Origin: Planctomycetaceae bacterium
Lineage (GTDB): Bacteria > Planctomycetota > Planctomycetia > Pirellulales > UBA1268
Assembly (NCBI GenBank): GCA_947464585.1
Contig: CANHYS010000071.1
Span: 1 to 8,041, forward strand
DNA: 8,041 nucleotides
Reading direction: 5' to 3'
Shown: positions 7,701-8,041 of the stretch, one piece after another
Layout: every line of letters starts with the position of its first letter
Position numbering within the stretch: the stretch's first letter is position 1
Position numbers and translations under genes: made by a program
The notes under the pieces: generated by a model
Database searches by the model: none
What the model saw: the letters and a program-made list of their open reading frames with translations, nothing else
Told to the model about the DNA's origin: nothing

Positions 7701-7816
7701 GCTGGCTCGCGATCACGCTTGAGCAGCGTAAGGCTCCGCCGCCCACCATCGCGTCCCCACCGCGGCCGAAGCAAACCCGTCCTGCGGAAGCCCGCCGCAA
7801 GACCGTCTGGCGGTAG
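4784..7816 (+). CDS. Large exported or membrane-anchored protein of unknown function, planctomycete type
   Basis: The 1010-residue product starts with a basic KR then a hydrophobic stretch (about 6-26, GGILASSFVAGLLLAAAIF), which is a signal anchor or uncleaved signal peptide; no clear cleavage motif or lipobox is seen. Residues about 45-300 are a Pro/Ala/Val/Gln-rich low-complexity linker, with PVSQP twice in tandem. The globular part starts near 300 (WTDPDGVNWSDV). It continues with helical sequence (about 396-590, including YLAPNVRIAVHQQFLEKLL), a beta-rich segment (about 613-670) starting TRTVERTTTLRLVPDDDE, and a C-terminal module (about 830-920, LTLEELIQLVCSQVGVEPRI onwards). The tail is basic and Pro-rich. 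No catalytic motif is visible. I recall related proteins in planctomycetes with a segment of the RLVPD type and AAHTPRPRAPSD, but with no known role. It likely acts outside the cytoplasm. It ends in tandem stops TAG-TGA and appears to be its own transcription unit after a 455-nt gap. Confidence 0.85.
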   Translation: MSEKRAGGILASSFVAGLLLAAAIFSPRAWDPVPGPYFGLEDQTATKSHSADGMEAAHAELSARAQARMSAGALAPVAALVADPVAAPLDTPPAAPAVAVAQTDTGLATTDAAPVFIDVAPAVIPSVVLPIVMAEQAASPPAEPLTPVAVPVENVGMPPQRIAMADTASPATTAALADALPRSTPAPVAAQPSQPVEPPASLKAMMTRMQAAQSPVSQPPVSQPPQQIAEQTPQPVQPLAPPHSWSQAFAAAPAVVPIRPQPLATGHDRPSAGQPRPVAVPAAVPSMAGPLGVPPLPGEPWTDPDGVNWSDVIASAPLPELERRRNWLGDWRTDPRNAAPRAAEPRGPTNAVGGRLLDRLRGSDRRLAQAPGSDVAAVIPTDTAPPDISQWPQPVKLEQQLDHLATLSVAGGAGGEPIDAWTNRTRSALQAVQDTRGPRDAAADASLIALGETVIAGMSLADTTTDAGMATHTRRTALAVARRVAVWRSTAALFASLEHNPQELSTNDAAAAMTRQAAGRTVVEIARLLDSLERFEAATTAVDAMAVKTALGSICGFYPTAARPVARAVEDHYLAPNVRIAVHQQFLEKLLPGATVDTGPFQDVVMGREVRGTRTVERTTTLRLVPDDDEICFNLEVHGDIASRAVTEAGPVSVTARSASAFTVRKPITISTQGLLFGNAAGDASNRSRVDAIQTSFDAVPVMGSLMRNIAKNQQAEAMPEANREVIDKIVSRACREVDKQAEPQFAQMADRIRDRVWMPLVKLGLDPKAVAMQTTASVATMRLRLAGDSQLAAHTPRPRAPSDAMLSLQLHESSVNNALDRLGIAGKRLTLEELIQLVCSQVGVEPRIPDELPEGVSVAFAKSQPLRVECRDGLVHVHVALDAIESGRRDWYDLVAHVAYRPVCSGRQVFLEREGPVQLGGPGHEGRMELALRTIFGKIFPKERPIAVLPEQIANNEKLADVQAVQAASSDGWLAITLEQRKAPPPTIASPPRPKQTRPAEARRKTVWR
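5424..5457 (+). repeat. 15-bp in-frame tandem repeat in the linker
   Basis: CCTGTCAGCCAACCT occurs twice back to back (5426-5440 and 5441-5455), with two matching bases on each side. It encodes PVSQP twice within the Pro-rich linker. A perfect copy number of two and in-frame unit length are typical of replication slippage, and copy number could vary between strains without disrupting the protein. Confidence 0.9.
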
Positions 7817-7829
7817 TGAGCGGACGGTT

Positions 7830-7848
7830 CGGGGCTGCCCACGCCCCG
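7830..7848 (+). terminator. GC-rich hairpin downstream of the large gene
   Basis: A 6-bp stem (CGGGGC / GCCCCG) with a 7-nt loop starts 13 nt after the TAG stop. No T-tract follows, so it is not a classic intrinsic terminator, but its position fits a 3'-end structure or an mRNA-stabilising hairpin. Confidence 0.35.
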
Positions 7849-7874
7849 TCGCCGGACGTTCGCTTCGTCGACCA

Positions 7875-7891
7875 ATCCGCCTGGGGCGGAT
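7875..7891. repeat. Perfect 7-bp inverted repeat with 3-nt loop
   Basis: ATCCGCC / GGCGGAT flank TGG. The tight loop and perfect stem would fold stably in RNA or single-stranded DNA. There is no T-tract, so its role (termination, REP-like element or none) is open. Confidence 0.6.
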
Positions 7892-7919
7892 CGGTGCCCG
7901 CTGCCCTTCGCTCACTCGA

Positions 7920-7959
7920 TGCTGACTGCGCTCCGGCATCCTGCCTGCGCTGGTCAGCA
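7920..7959. repeat. 7-bp inverted repeat with 26-nt loop
   Basis: TGCTGAC at 7920-7926 is perfectly complementary to GTCAGCA at 7953-7959. The loop contains two TGCGCT copies and two CCTG-like steps, so inner pairing is possible. It is one of a cluster of such repeats after the large gene. Confidence 0.5.
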
Positions 7960-8001
7960 ACGCCGGCTCTCGGGACATGGGCAGCCCCTCACGGACGAAG
8001 G

Positions 8002-8041
8002 CAGGCTCCCCGCCGCGAGCGCAGCGTGTTCGGGGAGCCTG
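8002..8041. repeat. Perfect 11-bp inverted repeat at the window edge
   Basis: CAGGCTCCCCG (8002-8012) is the exact reverse complement of CGGGGAGCCTG (8031-8041), with an 18-nt loop containing CCGCGAGCGCAGCG. The stem may extend beyond the window. This is the strongest hairpin seen; it could be a terminator shared by convergent genes or an intergenic repeat element of the REP kind. Confidence 0.75.

Larger units (their letters stand above)
7817..8041. other. Non-coding 3' region with several inverted repeats
   Basis: After the tandem stops of the large protein I see no supported gene on either strand. The region instead carries at least four inverted repeats (7830-7848, 7875-7891, 7920-7959, 8002-8041). 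The window ends inside it, so the next gene and its orientation are unknown. Confidence 0.6.

Noticed and set aside
7223..7978. 251-codon minus-strand open frame at the 3' end
   Set aside because: It is mostly antisense to the conserved-looking C-terminal module of the large protein. The part beyond 7816 falls in the hairpin cluster, and the translation is Arg-rich with no domain.

Overview
The window is GC-rich, and every gene I can support lies on the + strand. The layout, several protein sequence features and the overall composition suggest a planctomycete (Pirellulales-like) chromosome. The strongest clues are a tmk-holB pair preceded by a small TPR protein with an F-x-H-P-x-C motif, and a roughly 1000-residue exported protein of a type I remember from planctomycete genomes. 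This assignment is from memory and was not checked by database search.

Region 1 (8-2276) looks like a housekeeping operon. It holds a small TPR-like protein whose true start may lie off the window, thymidylate kinase (tmk, overlapping the TPR gene by ATGA), and the DNA polymerase III delta' (or DnaX-like) clamp-loader subunit (holB, 38 nt after tmk). Tmk makes dTDP for DNA synthesis and HolB helps load the replication clamp, so both serve replication.

Region 2 (2289-4328) is a full-length OafA-type membrane acyltransferase fused to a C-terminal SGNH domain. It probably O-acylates a cell-surface polysaccharide. It starts only 12 nt after holB, but its codon use is visibly more AT-tolerant than its neighbours and it has no clear ribosome binding site, which suggests a later arrival behind the operon.

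Region 3 (4329-4783) is a 455-nt stretch without a confident gene. It contains a weak hairpin and one doubtful 109-codon ORF whose ATG overlaps the acyltransferase stop.

Region 4 (4784-7816) encodes a large protein with an N-terminal membrane anchor or signal, a long Pro/Ala-rich linker and a C-terminal globular part of unknown function. Region 5 (7817-8041) is non-coding and holds a cluster of inverted repeats, the last being a perfect 11-bp stem that runs to the window edge.

I found no tRNA, rRNA, CRISPR array, transposase or phage gene. No clearly new multi-gene system is visible. The least explained items are the large exported protein and the 3' hairpin cluster.
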